From CAYOXX01 sp964408025 (GTDB taxonomy: Bacteria; Acidobacteriota; DATKUA01), in the NCBI GenBank assembly GCA_964408025.1, contig CAYOXX010000085.1, forward strand, positions 1-14,296: a stretch of 14,296 bases of DNA. The letters are read 5' to 3'. A model generated the notes under the pieces. That model was not told where the DNA came from, made no database searches, and saw only the letters and a program-made list of their open reading frames with translations. A program made the position numbers and the translations under genes. This document shows positions 1 through 6,064 of this stretch, in pieces. Position 1 is the stretch's first letter. The number at the start of each line of letters is the position of its first letter.

Positions 1-221
1 ATGGCAACCGAAAAACCTGTGCCATTTAGGAAGTTATTTTCGAGAAACGCTATAATATCAAGCCCTCCGAAATAAATGTTACGTGTATTTAGCCTCATCT
101 AGAGCCAAATATTTATCGTGAATTTTACACGACACACGTAATCACTCAATTAACAACTATATTATTTGATATTTCTCTAAATTACAAATATCGATATAAA
201 ACAATACGTGAATCAATTGAC
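1..221. other. AT-rich stretch with no supported gene
   Basis: The sequence is strikingly AT-rich compared with everything right of about position 550. Two short open frames run in from the left edge (to a TAA at 52-54 and to a TAA at 73-75). Either could be the tail of an upstream plus-strand gene, but neither has recognisable protein content. From about 76 to 221 I see stop codons in all plus frames, many A and T runs, and no repeat or RNA gene I can name. It probably serves as upstream sequence for the small gene at 284. Confidence 0.5.
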
Positions 222-250
222 TTGACAAAATACTGCCGTTGCCCTATATT
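222..250 (+). promoter_or_regulatory. Sigma-70-type promoter of the small gene at 284
   Basis: A perfect -35 box TTGACA (222-227) is followed by a 17-base spacer and a -10 box TATATT (245-250). Transcription would start near 257, giving a leader of about 27 bases with the AAAGGAG ribosome binding site. This is the best consensus promoter in the window. It implies that the small gene is expressed constitutively or at a high level unless repressed. Confidence 0.72.
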
Positions 251-283
251 TATTAGGAGACTGAAGCGAAAGGAGTGGGGACA

Positions 284-472
284 ATGGGAGAACTATTTAA
301 TCATTTCTTAAACTTCATTTCTGCAAAGGCTAAGGATGGAGATCATGACACCATCTCAGGAGTAATTGATAGTCATCTCGATAATACAAGTAATGACCCT
401 TACATAAGAAGGTCGCTCGACAATCGAGACAAAATAGATCTTATAAAGAGAACTATTCTTGATAAAGATTGA
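284..472 (+). CDS. Small acidic orphan protein, 62 aa
   Basis: I do not recognise this protein. It is short, hydrophilic and charged, with many Asp and Lys residues, a predicted helical feel (GELFNHFLNFISAKAKDGD at the start, DNRDKIDLIKRTILDKD at the end), and no membrane segment or signal peptide. The ATG at 284 is chosen over a GTG at 275 because AAAGGAG (268-274) sits 9 bases upstream of the ATG, whereas the GTG overlaps that site. A consensus promoter lies just upstream, so it is likely a real gene despite its size. Its base composition is much more AT-rich than the neighbouring genes, which suggests recent acquisition. A 13-bp inverted repeat overlaps its stop codon. It converges on the methyltransferase, with a hairpin cluster between them. 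It could be a small regulator or one half of a two-part system, but nothing in the sequence shows which. Confidence 0.6.
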   Translation: MGELFNHFLNFISAKAKDGDHDTISGVIDSHLDNTSNDPYIRRSLDNRDKIDLIKRTILDKD

Positions 473-486
473 TTTCTCTTTATAAG
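440..486 (+). terminator. 13-bp inverted repeat spanning the stop codon of the small gene
   Basis: Positions 440-452 (CTTATAAAGAGAA) are perfectly complementary to 474-486 (TTCTCTTTATAAG), with a 21-base loop that contains the TGA at 470-472. The stem is AU-rich and no poly-T run follows, so it is not a classic intrinsic terminator. It may act as a 3' stability hairpin, a bidirectional stop signal together with the GC-rich hairpins that follow, or a protein-binding site. Confidence 0.35.
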
Positions 487-529
487 TTCTAAATTAAAGA
501 AATTAATATTTACTATAGGTGGGTCGTAT

Positions 530-649
530 CTACGTCGAGAGTGTTGAAAAACTCGAGGTAGCGTCGGGCTTCAGCCCGACTGATCGCGCATACGCGCGAT
601 GACGGCTCCCGTCTTCGACGGGAGTAGGCGGACTAAAGTCCGCCGCTAC
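530..649. repeat. Multi-hairpin repeat element (cloverleaf-like)
   Basis: Four back-to-back stem-loops can be read directly: GTCGGGCT/AGCCCGAC (563-580), ATCGCGC/GCGCGAT with loop ATAC (583-600), CTCCCGTC/GACGGGAG (606-624) and GGCGGACT/AGTCCGCC (627-644). An outer stem GTAGCG (558-563) with CGCTAC (644-649) closes them. A fifth hairpin upstream pairs CTAC and TCGAG (530-539) with CTCGA and GTAG (552-561). It competes with the outer stem for the same GTAG strand. The element lies between two convergent genes, so it could end transcription from both sides, but no T-run follows. It looks like a non-autonomous dispersed repeat of the REP/BIME style. It is not a tRNA, because no T-loop or anticodon arm can be found. 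Confidence 0.75.
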
Positions 650-805
650 AGTATTTTGCGGGCAGATAGCTCCTAATCGGATTTCATGCACGGATACACA
701 TTAAACCGGATGTCGCGGTAAAAATCGCCGGAAGAAACTCCAAACAGGAGTTTATCGACAGTCTCTACGTCGTTCAATATTGGGCCGATATAAAGTCCTT
801 TGTAT
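650..805. other. Intergenic tail between hairpin cluster and methyltransferase
   Basis: No convincing gene is present. A 64-codon minus-strand frame (673-867) overlaps the methyltransferase end in another frame and has no ribosome binding site, so it is not called. A 7-bp stem (AAACTCC 735-741 with GGAGTTT 747-753, loop AAACA) lies about 50 bases past the methyltransferase stop on its strand. It could be a weak terminator, although no clear T-tract follows. Confidence 0.35.
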
Positions 806-1645
806 TTATTTAATCGACACAACCATAATGTGTGGGCTGATGCCGAGTAGGGATTTTTCGCTTTCAACCGTGCGGATTAGTTCGAGAAGGAGTTCGCGCT
901 GCTCTGGCTCTTCCCAGCATTTATCGAAGTCCTTCAGCGCCCAGGCGGGGCCTTCGATGCCGAGAAGGGCTTCGACCCGGAATCCCGCTTCGGCGACCTC
1001 GGCTTCGAGTTCGTCGGGGTGGTGGAAGAAGCCGGAGGTGAAGTAGTCCCACCTGCCGGTCGGGTTGCGGTGTTGGCCGTCGCGCAGGTCGCCCCTGATG
1101 ATTTCTACGAAGTCGGGATCGTCGAGTATACCCCTGTTGAGGCCGTCCATGAGCGAGGCGAACCGCGATATACCGATGGCGAACAGAACTCCGCCGGGGC
1201 GCAGCACGCGCCGGGCCTCGCGCAGGGCGGCCAGGCGGTCGTCCCGCTCGGTGAGGTGATACAGGGGACCCATGAAGAGGACGGCGTCGGCGCTCTCGTC
1301 GTCGCGCTCGAGTTTCAGCGCGTCGCCCACCTCAGCGCCGGCGGGCGGGTGATCAGGCAGCCCGGCGATCGCCTCACGCGCCCTCTCGACGTGCAGCGGC
1401 ACGGGATCGATGAGGTGGGCCTCGTAACCCCGCTCCAGCAGCCAGCACGTGTAGGGGCCGCAGGCGCCGCCGACGTCGAGCACTACGGCCAGCGGCTGAG
1501 GCAGGTAGCGGCCGAGTATCTCCATCGTGCGCTGGAACTCGAGCGGCCCCGCCGCAAGCGAGAGCCGCTCGGCCTCTTCGCCGGTCGAGTAGTAGTCGAT
1601 CAGCTCCCGAAGCTTGGGATCCCGTTCTTCCGGCTGCTTCTTCAC
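806..1645 (-). CDS. Class I SAM-dependent methyltransferase, 279 aa
   Basis: This is a cytoplasmic Rossmann-fold methyltransferase of the Methyltransf_11/25 type; the acceptor is unknown. Motif I is DVGGACGPY (residues 57-65), the acidic end of strand 2 is D80, GDAL (108-111) follows, then DAVLFMGPLYHL (120-131), and the post-motif EARRVLRPGGVL (143-154). The C-terminal half has an aromatic stretch (WDYFTSGFFHHPDEL) typical of the substrate-binding part of this family. I start it at the GTG at 1645 because GGAGG (1657-1653 on the minus strand) lies 7 bases ahead. An upstream GTG at 1675 would put that site inside the gene. It stands alone on its strand, separated from the kinase by repeats. 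Small-molecule, lipid or protein methylation all remain possible. Confidence 0.88.
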   Translation of the reverse strand: MKKQPEERDPKLRELIDYYSTGEEAERLSLAAGPLEFQRTMEILGRYLPQPLAVVLDVGGACGPYTCWLLERGYEAHLIDPVPLHVERAREAIAGLPDHPPAGAEVGDALKLERDDESADAVLFMGPLYHLTERDDRLAALREARRVLRPGGVLFAIGISRFASLMDGLNRGILDDPDFVEIIRGDLRDGQHRNPTGRWDYFTSGFFHHPDELEAEVAEAGFRVEALLGIEGPAWALKDFDKCWEEPEQRELLLELIRTVESEKSLLGISPHIMVVSIK

Positions 1646-1716
1646 GAAGTTGCCTCCAGTCAATGGCCACACCAAGCGCGCGCTAAACGCCCACGCCTAC
1701 GGCTTGGGAATAGCCA

Positions 1717-1743
1717 TGTAGGGGAGTCCTTTAGGGCTCCCGT
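1717..1743. repeat. Short stem-loop repeat, compact variant
   Basis: The unit reads TGTAG, then a stem GGGAGTCCT (1722-1730), a TT loop, and AGGGCTCCC (1733-1741), pairing over 9 bp with one G-T pair. A longer copy in inverted orientation is at 1968-2013. It lies about 70 bases upstream of the methyltransferase start on that gene's strand, so it could fold in its leader RNA. Confidence 0.65.
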
Positions 1744-1784
1744 GGTTTAATAATATTTTCGTTAACATGTTGTTCTTTATAGGT

Positions 1785-1891
1785 CGTCCGCACTGGCTCC
1801 GCCAGAGGCGGATGAATTCGTGCCCACTTCTACGCGCGTAACGGCTTTATATTCATACTGTCGTAGGCGCGTCCTGAACTCGTCCGCCTCG
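1785..1891. repeat. Facing copies of a GGCGGATGAATTC-type module
   Basis: The plus-strand copy at 1805-1833 begins GAGGCGGATGAATTC and ends CTAC. A minus-strand copy occupies 1863-1890 (reading GAGGCGGACGAGTTCAGGAC, also ending CTAC). A third copy sits at 1985-2012 inside the long stem-loop repeat. The first copy is preceded by GCCAGAGGC-type dyad symmetry (TCCGCC/GGCGGA). The shared core followed by a variable GC-rich arm and a constant CTAC marks this as a repeat family, not chance symmetry. Confidence 0.55.
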
Positions 1892-1967
1892 AGCGGGTGC
1901 GCGCGCTTGAACACCCTTCCTGGAACAACAACCTCTTCTGTTAAATCAGTTTAACATTCTCGCACGA
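1892..1967. other. Unexplained non-coding segment between repeats
   Basis: I see no gene, RNA or clear promoter. The segment is flanked by inverted repeat units on both sides and contains a TTAAATCAGTTTAA imperfect palindrome at about 1940-1953. Together with 1646-1891 and 1968-2068 it makes a roughly 420-base gap between the methyltransferase and the histidine kinase. Confidence 0.4.
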
Positions 1968-2013
1968 ACGGGAGCCCTCCGCCAGAGGCGGATAAATTCA
2001 GGACTCCCCTACA
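1968..2013. repeat. Short stem-loop repeat, long variant, inverted relative to 1717-1743
   Basis: Read on the minus strand it has the same outer arms as 1717-1743: TGTAGGGGAGTCCT (2013-2000) and AGGGCTCCCGT (1978-1968). The two-base loop is replaced by 21 bases that hold a second hairpin (TCCGCC/GGCGGA) and a TAAATTC stretch. The two copies are therefore an inverted pair about 300 bases from end to end. Its outer end lies 55 bases downstream of the kinase stop codon, where the structure may also end kinase transcription. Confidence 0.65.
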
Positions 2014-2068
2014 CGGGTCGGTGCTGCTCGCGAGATCAAATTATTCGCGACAAATGCTCTGCTCGCCG

Positions 2069-3937
2069 CTACGAGCTTGTTGGGGGGATGGTGAAGTAGA
2101 ACGTTGCGCCCTTGCCGACCTCGCCCTCGGCCCAGATGCGACCGCCGTGGCGCTTGACGATGCGCTGCACCGTGGCCAGGCCGATGCCCGTGCCCTTGAA
2201 TTCGATCTCATCGTGCAGCCGTCCGAAGGCTACGAAGAGCTTGTCGGCGGTGGCCGGATCAAAGCCGACGCCGTTGTCCCTGACGTAGAAGCAGCTCTCC
2301 CCGTCCACCTCCGTCTCGCCGAACTCGATCCTGGCCTCCGGCTCCTTCGAAGTGAACTTCCAGGCGTTGCCGAGCAGGTTCTCCAGCGCCACCTTGGCGA
2401 GCGTCGGGTCGGCGTCGCAGGCCACGCCCTCGGCGACGACCGTCTTGACCTTGCGGTCGGGTTGGCCTTCCTGCAGGCCGCGCAGCATGTCCAGCGCCAG
2501 GGAGCTGAGGTCGATGCTCGAGCGACTGATCGGCGCGCGCGTGGTGCGCGACAGCGCCAGCAGGGCATAGATCAGCTGCATCATCTCCTCGGCGTTCTTC
2601 AAGATCCGGCGCAGGGAATCGATCCCCTTCTCGTCCAGGGCTTCGGAATGCTTCAGCATGAGCATCTCGGCGTAATCGCCGATCCTGATCAGCGGCGAGC
2701 GCAGGTCGTGGCTGACGCTGTAGGTGAACGACTCCAGCTCCTTGTTGGCCGCCTCCAGAAGGTTACCGCGCTCGGCCAGGCTGTCACGGAGCTCCTCGAG
2801 CTCGTCCTCAGCTTCCTTGATCTCCGTAATGTCCCTGGCGATCATCACCACGCCGCTCACCGCATCGCCGTCTTCGAAATACGGATAGAGCGCCGAATCC
2901 AGATATCTCCGACCCCTGCCGGGCAGATCCAGCCACACCTGAAAGCGGACCTCCTCGCCCTCAAAGCAGCGGTCCATTCTCGGCTTTATCTGCTCGCCGA
3001 AGAGATCCTGTCCCATCAGGTCCGCGACGGTGAGTCCCACCATCTCGCTCTGTTCCTTGCCGAACACGCTCGCGAAGAAGTGGTTAACCGCTTGATACAC
3101 GTAATTTCCATCGACAATCGCGATGCACTCGCTCGCGATGTTAACGATCTTTTCATACTTCTTCAGCTCTAGTTCAGCACGCTTGCGCTCGGTGATGTCG
3201 CGTATGATGACCATCACCTCGTCCTCTCCGCAGGCAACCATGCGGCTTTCGAATTCCCTCTTCTCATCTCCTATCTGAGCGTCGTACTCGAACGTCTGCG
3301 TCTTGCCTGTCCGCACGGTCGCCGCGATGCTACGCATCGTCAGTTCCGCCAGCTCGGGAGGCAGAAGCTCGGCGACGCCGCGCCCGAGGAACTCCTCCGG
3401 CGGCATGAGCAGCCTCGCTTCGCGGCCGGCGTGGTGGTCAATGAAAACGCCGTCCTTGCTCATCCTGAAGATCAGGTCCGGGATGGCGTCCAACAGCGCC
3501 CTGTACTGCTCTTCCCGCTGGCGTAGCGCTCCCGCCGTCCGCACGCGCTCTTCGCTTCTTCTAAATGACTCGACAACTCTCTTGATGCCGTTCGCGAGGC
3601 GCTCGAAGTCTGCAAATCCGGCCTCCTTGGTGAAGTAGTCGTTGGCGCCGGAATGGAAAGCCTTCGAAGCTAGCGCTTCGTTTCCCTGCCCCGTTAGGAA
3701 TATGAAGGGGACGTTGTTGCCCTTCTCGCGGAGGGTATCAAGAAGCTCCAGGCCGTCCATGCCGGGCATCTTGTAATCGCAGAGGATGCAGTCGTAGTCC
3801 GCCTTCTCCAACCCCCGCAGAGCCTTGCCGCCCGAGACGGCCCAGTCGACGCGGATATCACTAGCGAGGCGTTCCAGATTTAGCTCGATTAATTTGAAAT
3901 CTTCTTCTACGTCGTCTACATGTAGGACGCGTATCAT
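2069..3937 (-). CDS. Hybrid sensor histidine kinase, REC-PAS-PAS-HisKA-HATPase, 622 aa
   Basis: A two-component kinase with its receiver domain at the N-terminus. REC covers about 1-120, with acidic pair D8/D9, phospho-acceptor D54 in CDYKMPG, T82 and K104. Two PAS folds follow (about 140-250, ending RDITERK, and about 262-374, ending ARDITEIKEAE). A coiled-coil linker (375-402) leads into HisKA with the phosphorylated H410 in FTYSVSHDLRSPL. The ATPase has an N box (LLGNAWKF, 521-528), DNGVGFD (554-560) and GTGIGL (582-587). There is no membrane segment, so it is a soluble sensor; no cofactor is evident. The H-box wording resembles the phytochrome-like kinase subfamily. No response regulator lies next to it, so its N-terminal REC may be controlled by another kinase or serve as its own acceptor. 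The ATG at 3937 has only a poor GGGG ribosome binding site. Confidence 0.93.
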   Translation of the reverse strand: MIRVLHVDDVEEDFKLIELNLERLASDIRVDWAVSGGKALRGLEKADYDCILCDYKMPGMDGLELLDTLREKGNNVPFIFLTGQGNEALASKAFHSGANDYFTKEAGFADFERLANGIKRVVESFRRSEERVRTAGALRQREEQYRALLDAIPDLIFRMSKDGVFIDHHAGREARLLMPPEEFLGRGVAELLPPELAELTMRSIAATVRTGKTQTFEYDAQIGDEKREFESRMVACGEDEVMVIIRDITERKRAELELKKYEKIVNIASECIAIVDGNYVYQAVNHFFASVFGKEQSEMVGLTVADLMGQDLFGEQIKPRMDRCFEGEEVRFQVWLDLPGRGRRYLDSALYPYFEDGDAVSGVVMIARDITEIKEAEDELEELRDSLAERGNLLEAANKELESFTYSVSHDLRSPLIRIGDYAEMLMLKHSEALDEKGIDSLRRILKNAEEMMQLIYALLALSRTTRAPISRSSIDLSSLALDMLRGLQEGQPDRKVKTVVAEGVACDADPTLAKVALENLLGNAWKFTSKEPEARIEFGETEVDGESCFYVRDNGVGFDPATADKLFVAFGRLHDEIEFKGTGIGLATVQRIVKRHGGRIWAEGEVGKGATFYFTIPPTSS

Positions 3938-3973
3938 CCCCAGACCCGATTTCAGCTACTTCCCCTAGTTCTA

Positions 3974-4003
3974 TATATATCGCGAGTATGACACGCCTGT
4001 AAA
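3974..4003 (-). promoter_or_regulatory. Candidate promoter of the histidine kinase
   Basis: On the minus strand, TTTACA (4003-3998) is followed by an 18-base spacer and TATATA (3979-3974). A leader of about 30 bases would run to the ATG at 3937. It lies downstream of the mntP terminator hairpin, which supports separate transcription of the kinase. Confidence 0.45.
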
Positions 4004-4049
4004 CACCTTGCCCTGAGCCGCCGGAAAGTCTACCGCATAAATTAAACCT

Positions 4050-4066
4050 GCCGCCCCGGTGGCGGC
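4050..4066 (-). terminator. Intrinsic terminator after mntP
   Basis: Just past the mntP stop on the minus strand, GCCGCC (4066-4061) pairs with GGCGGC (4055-4050) around the loop ACCGG, followed by AGGTTTAATTTA. The T-tract is imperfect, but the position and GC-rich stem fit a Rho-independent terminator. Confidence 0.5.
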
Positions 4067-4070
4067 CGCA

Positions 4071-4631
4071 TCAGAGCAGATGCTCGGCGAGGATCTTCAA
4101 ACCGATGGCAAGCAGAATCAGGCCCCCGAGGAACTCAATGCGCCTGCCGAAACGGGCGCCGAGGCGGCCTGCGACCCGCATTCCTACGACGCTGAGCGCG
4201 CCGGTCACCAGACCGATGATCACGCTTGGGTACCAGATCTCCACGCGCAGGAAGGCGAAACTCAGGCCGACCGCAAGGGCGTCGATGCTAGTGGCGATGG
4301 AGAGCAGGATCAGTGTGAGCCCGCGGCTGGGGTCGCCCCTCTCGGCACCGCGTTCATCGCCCCTCAGGGCTCCCGCTATCGACCTGCCGCCGACGAAGGC
4401 CAGCAAAGCGAAGGCAACCCAGTGGTCCCACTCGACCACGAAGGGTGCGACAGTGCCGCCGGCCAGCCAGCCGATCACCGGCATCATGAACTGGAAGAAG
4501 CCGAAGTGGAAGGCGATGCGGAAGGTCTGCCTGGCGGAGGCGCCGCTGAGGAGCACGCTCGAGGCAATCGACACCGCGAAGGCATCCATCGCCAGCCCAA
4601 TGGCGATGCCCAGTATTGTAAGAAGGTTCAT
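4071..4631 (-). CDS. mntP: Manganese efflux pump MntP, 186 aa
   Basis: A six-helix inner-membrane exporter of the MntP (DUF204, formerly YebN) family that removes excess Mn(II) from the cytoplasm. The two internally related halves both carry the family signature: GLAMDAFAVSIASS (12-25, with D16) and SIATSIDALAVGLS (111-124, with D117). These acidic membrane residues are known to matter for transport in Escherichia coli MntP. GFFQFMMPVIGW (44-55) is also characteristic. The length matches the usual 185-190 residues. The ATG at 4631 places the first helix right at the N-terminus as in homologues, although no strong ribosome binding site precedes it. It is 122 bases downstream of the HgdB-like gene on the same strand. 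The gap contains a perfect palindrome, so it may have its own promoter. The link to the activase pair may be only positional. Confidence 0.93.
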   Translation of the reverse strand: MNLLTILGIAIGLAMDAFAVSIASSVLLSGASARQTFRIAFHFGFFQFMMPVIGWLAGGTVAPFVVEWDHWVAFALLAFVGGRSIAGALRGDERGAERGDPSRGLTLILLSIATSIDALAVGLSFAFLRVEIWYPSVIIGLVTGALSVVGMRVAGRLGARFGRRIEFLGGLILLAIGLKILAEHLL

Positions 4632-4675
4632 CAGCGCGGGCGACCGGTGTTCGGCCTCGGAATCCCGGAGACCGG

Positions 4676-4728
4676 ACTATAGCAAGCCGCGGCTTGCGGT
4701 GCCAGTCGCGCGCCGCGGGGATCACCGC
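4676..4728 (-). promoter_or_regulatory. Palindrome and inverted repeat in the mntP leader
   Basis: GCAAGCCGCGGCTTGC (4682-4697) is a perfect 16-base palindrome. Immediately after it on the minus strand is TATAGT (4681-4676), a possible -10 box. Next to it, GCGGTG (4696-4701) is complementary to CACCGC (4723-4728). The palindrome could be a repressor site overlapping the mntP promoter or a terminator stem for the upstream pair. It does not match the AT-rich MntR operator consensus, and I could not fit the Mn-sensing yybP-ykoY riboswitch core here. Confidence 0.35.
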
Positions 4729-4753
4729 CTGGCCTGTTATCCGATTCGTAATG

Positions 4754-6064
4754 TTAGCCCTGGTGGCCGTCGAATCCGGGCGGGTAGCGACGGGGCACCT
4801 TCTTACGGCGCTGGTAGTTGCGGGCCAGCTCGATGAAGATCTCGACGTCGGCCTCCTTGTCGGCGAAGGAGCCGTCGAAGTAGAAGTTGCGGATCGGGAT
4901 GTCGTCGTGGTCGGCGCTGAGGCGCGGGTAGACGCTCTCGCTGACGATGCCGTTCATGCAGGTGAAGGGGCTGATGTCGACGATGCCGTCGCAACCCTTG
5001 TGGTGGAAGTGGACCGCCTTGCTGACGCTCATGATCATCTCGCCCAGCGCGCCGCCGGGCCGCAGGTAGGGGGAGGCGTAGCGCATCAGCTCGGCGATCG
5101 AGTGCGGCTCCTCCATCCCCTCGAACTCCCGCCGGAACGGCTCGACGATGGCGTGCTCGTCGCGCCGCTGCACGCGATCGCGAAGCTCCGTCTGCAGCCG
5201 CTCGAGGCTCCAACCGCGCTCCGTGAACTTCAGGTCGATGATCTTCTGGTGGTTTACGTAGAAGACCCACTCGGTCAGGTCGCTGATCCAGCACTCGGCG
5301 CCCTTGTTCTCGAGCTGGACCACGAGCTCCTCGTTGCTGAAGGTGTTGAGCCGGCAGTAGATCTCGCCGACGACGCCGATGAACGGCTTGCCTGGCAGGT
5401 AGCGGGCCGGGACGTCGCGGAAGCGCCGGCGGCCTCGCTGGAGCGCCGCGGCCATGTCGGCCAGCTTCTCCCTGGTCGAGCGCCCGCGCCGCTCGACCGT
5501 CTCGCAGAAGTCGTCGAGGGAGGCCGCGTAAGCCTCGTCTGCATCCCCCGCCGTTATCTCGTAGGGCCGCGTCCTGAGCAGCGCCTTGCGCAGCACGTCG
5601 GCCCCGATCAGCGCCCGGAAGCCGGTGCGCATCAGCTCGCCGACGACATCGCCGACCCCCGCGTAGCCGTCGGCCGAGGTGGGGCTGAGCACCAGCACGT
5701 CCTCGTAGCCGACCTGGCGCAGCACCTTGCGCAGGAAGGGCGTGTACTGGCCGAAGCGGCAGGGGCCGCCGGCCAGCGGCATGAAGAAGGCGGTTCTGAT
5801 CGGGTGGAAGTTGGGCTGCTCGATGATCTTCATGAAGTTGCCGAGGGTGACGATCTCCGGCAGGCACTCCTCGCCGCTGCCATACTTGTAGCCGAGCTCG
5901 AGGGTGCGCTGGTCGGCCGGCGGCACCACCTCCGCCGCCACGCCGACGCTGCGGAAGGCCGAGACGAAGGCCCGCGCGCCGCTGTAGGTCATGCGCGGCA
6001 CGTAGAGCGTGCGGCCCTCGAGACTGCGAGCCTCGCCCTCGCTCAGCTCTCGCTGTTCCACCAT
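4754..6064 (-). CDS. HgdB-like / COG3581-type partner of the CoA activase, 436 aa
   Basis: This protein matches what is usually the C-terminal part of very large (about 1400 aa) activase-dehydratase-related proteins. Typical segments are LEGRTLYVPRMTYSGA (16-30), GSGEECLPEIVTLGNF (63-77), AGGPCRFGQYTPFL (98-111), GVVGEIYCRLN (230-240) and HHKGCDGIVDISPFTCMNGI (354-373). Conserved cysteines C67, C102, C237, C358 and C369 are candidates for binding an iron-sulfur cluster, as in the HgdB fold. No signal or membrane segment is seen, so it is cytoplasmic. The ATG at 6064 is chosen because the recognisable protein begins there and an AGGGG motif lies about 8 bases ahead. The same frame stays open up to 7198 but encodes nonsense there, antisense-like to the upstream gene. 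It overlaps the upstream gene by 22 bases, implying translational coupling and equimolar production. The substrate is unknown. Confidence 0.85.
   Translation of the reverse strand: MVEQRELSEGEARSLEGRTLYVPRMTYSGARAFVSAFRSVGVAAEVVPPADQRTLELGYKYGSGEECLPEIVTLGNFMKIIEQPNFHPIRTAFFMPLAGGPCRFGQYTPFLRKVLRQVGYEDVLVLSPTSADGYAGVGDVVGELMRTGFRALIGADVLRKALLRTRPYEITAGDADEAYAASLDDFCETVERRGRSTREKLADMAAALQRGRRRFRDVPARYLPGKPFIGVVGEIYCRLNTFSNEELVVQLENKGAECWISDLTEWVFYVNHQKIIDLKFTERGWSLERLQTELRDRVQRRDEHAIVEPFRREFEGMEEPHSIAELMRYASPYLRPGGALGEMIMSVSKAVHFHHKGCDGIVDISPFTCMNGIVSESVYPRLSADHDDIPIRNFYFDGSFADKEADVEIFIELARNYQRRKKVPRRYPPGFDGHQG

Noticed and set aside
558..649. Cloverleaf as a tRNA or tmRNA
   Set aside because: It has four extended GC-rich arms, no TTCGA T-loop, no plausible anticodon arm and no CCA-type acceptor.
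1019..1750. Plus-strand frame of 243 codons over the methyltransferase
   Set aside because: It is antisense to conserved SAM motifs and shows no independent features.
1717..2013. CRISPR array from the repeated GGCGGATGAATTC modules
   Set aside because: Copies are few, irregularly spaced and in both orientations, with no constant spacer length.
4632..4753. yybP-ykoY manganese riboswitch upstream of mntP
   Set aside because: It is expected from knowledge of mntP regulation, but the conserved loop sequences are not present. Only a palindrome and one dyad are seen.
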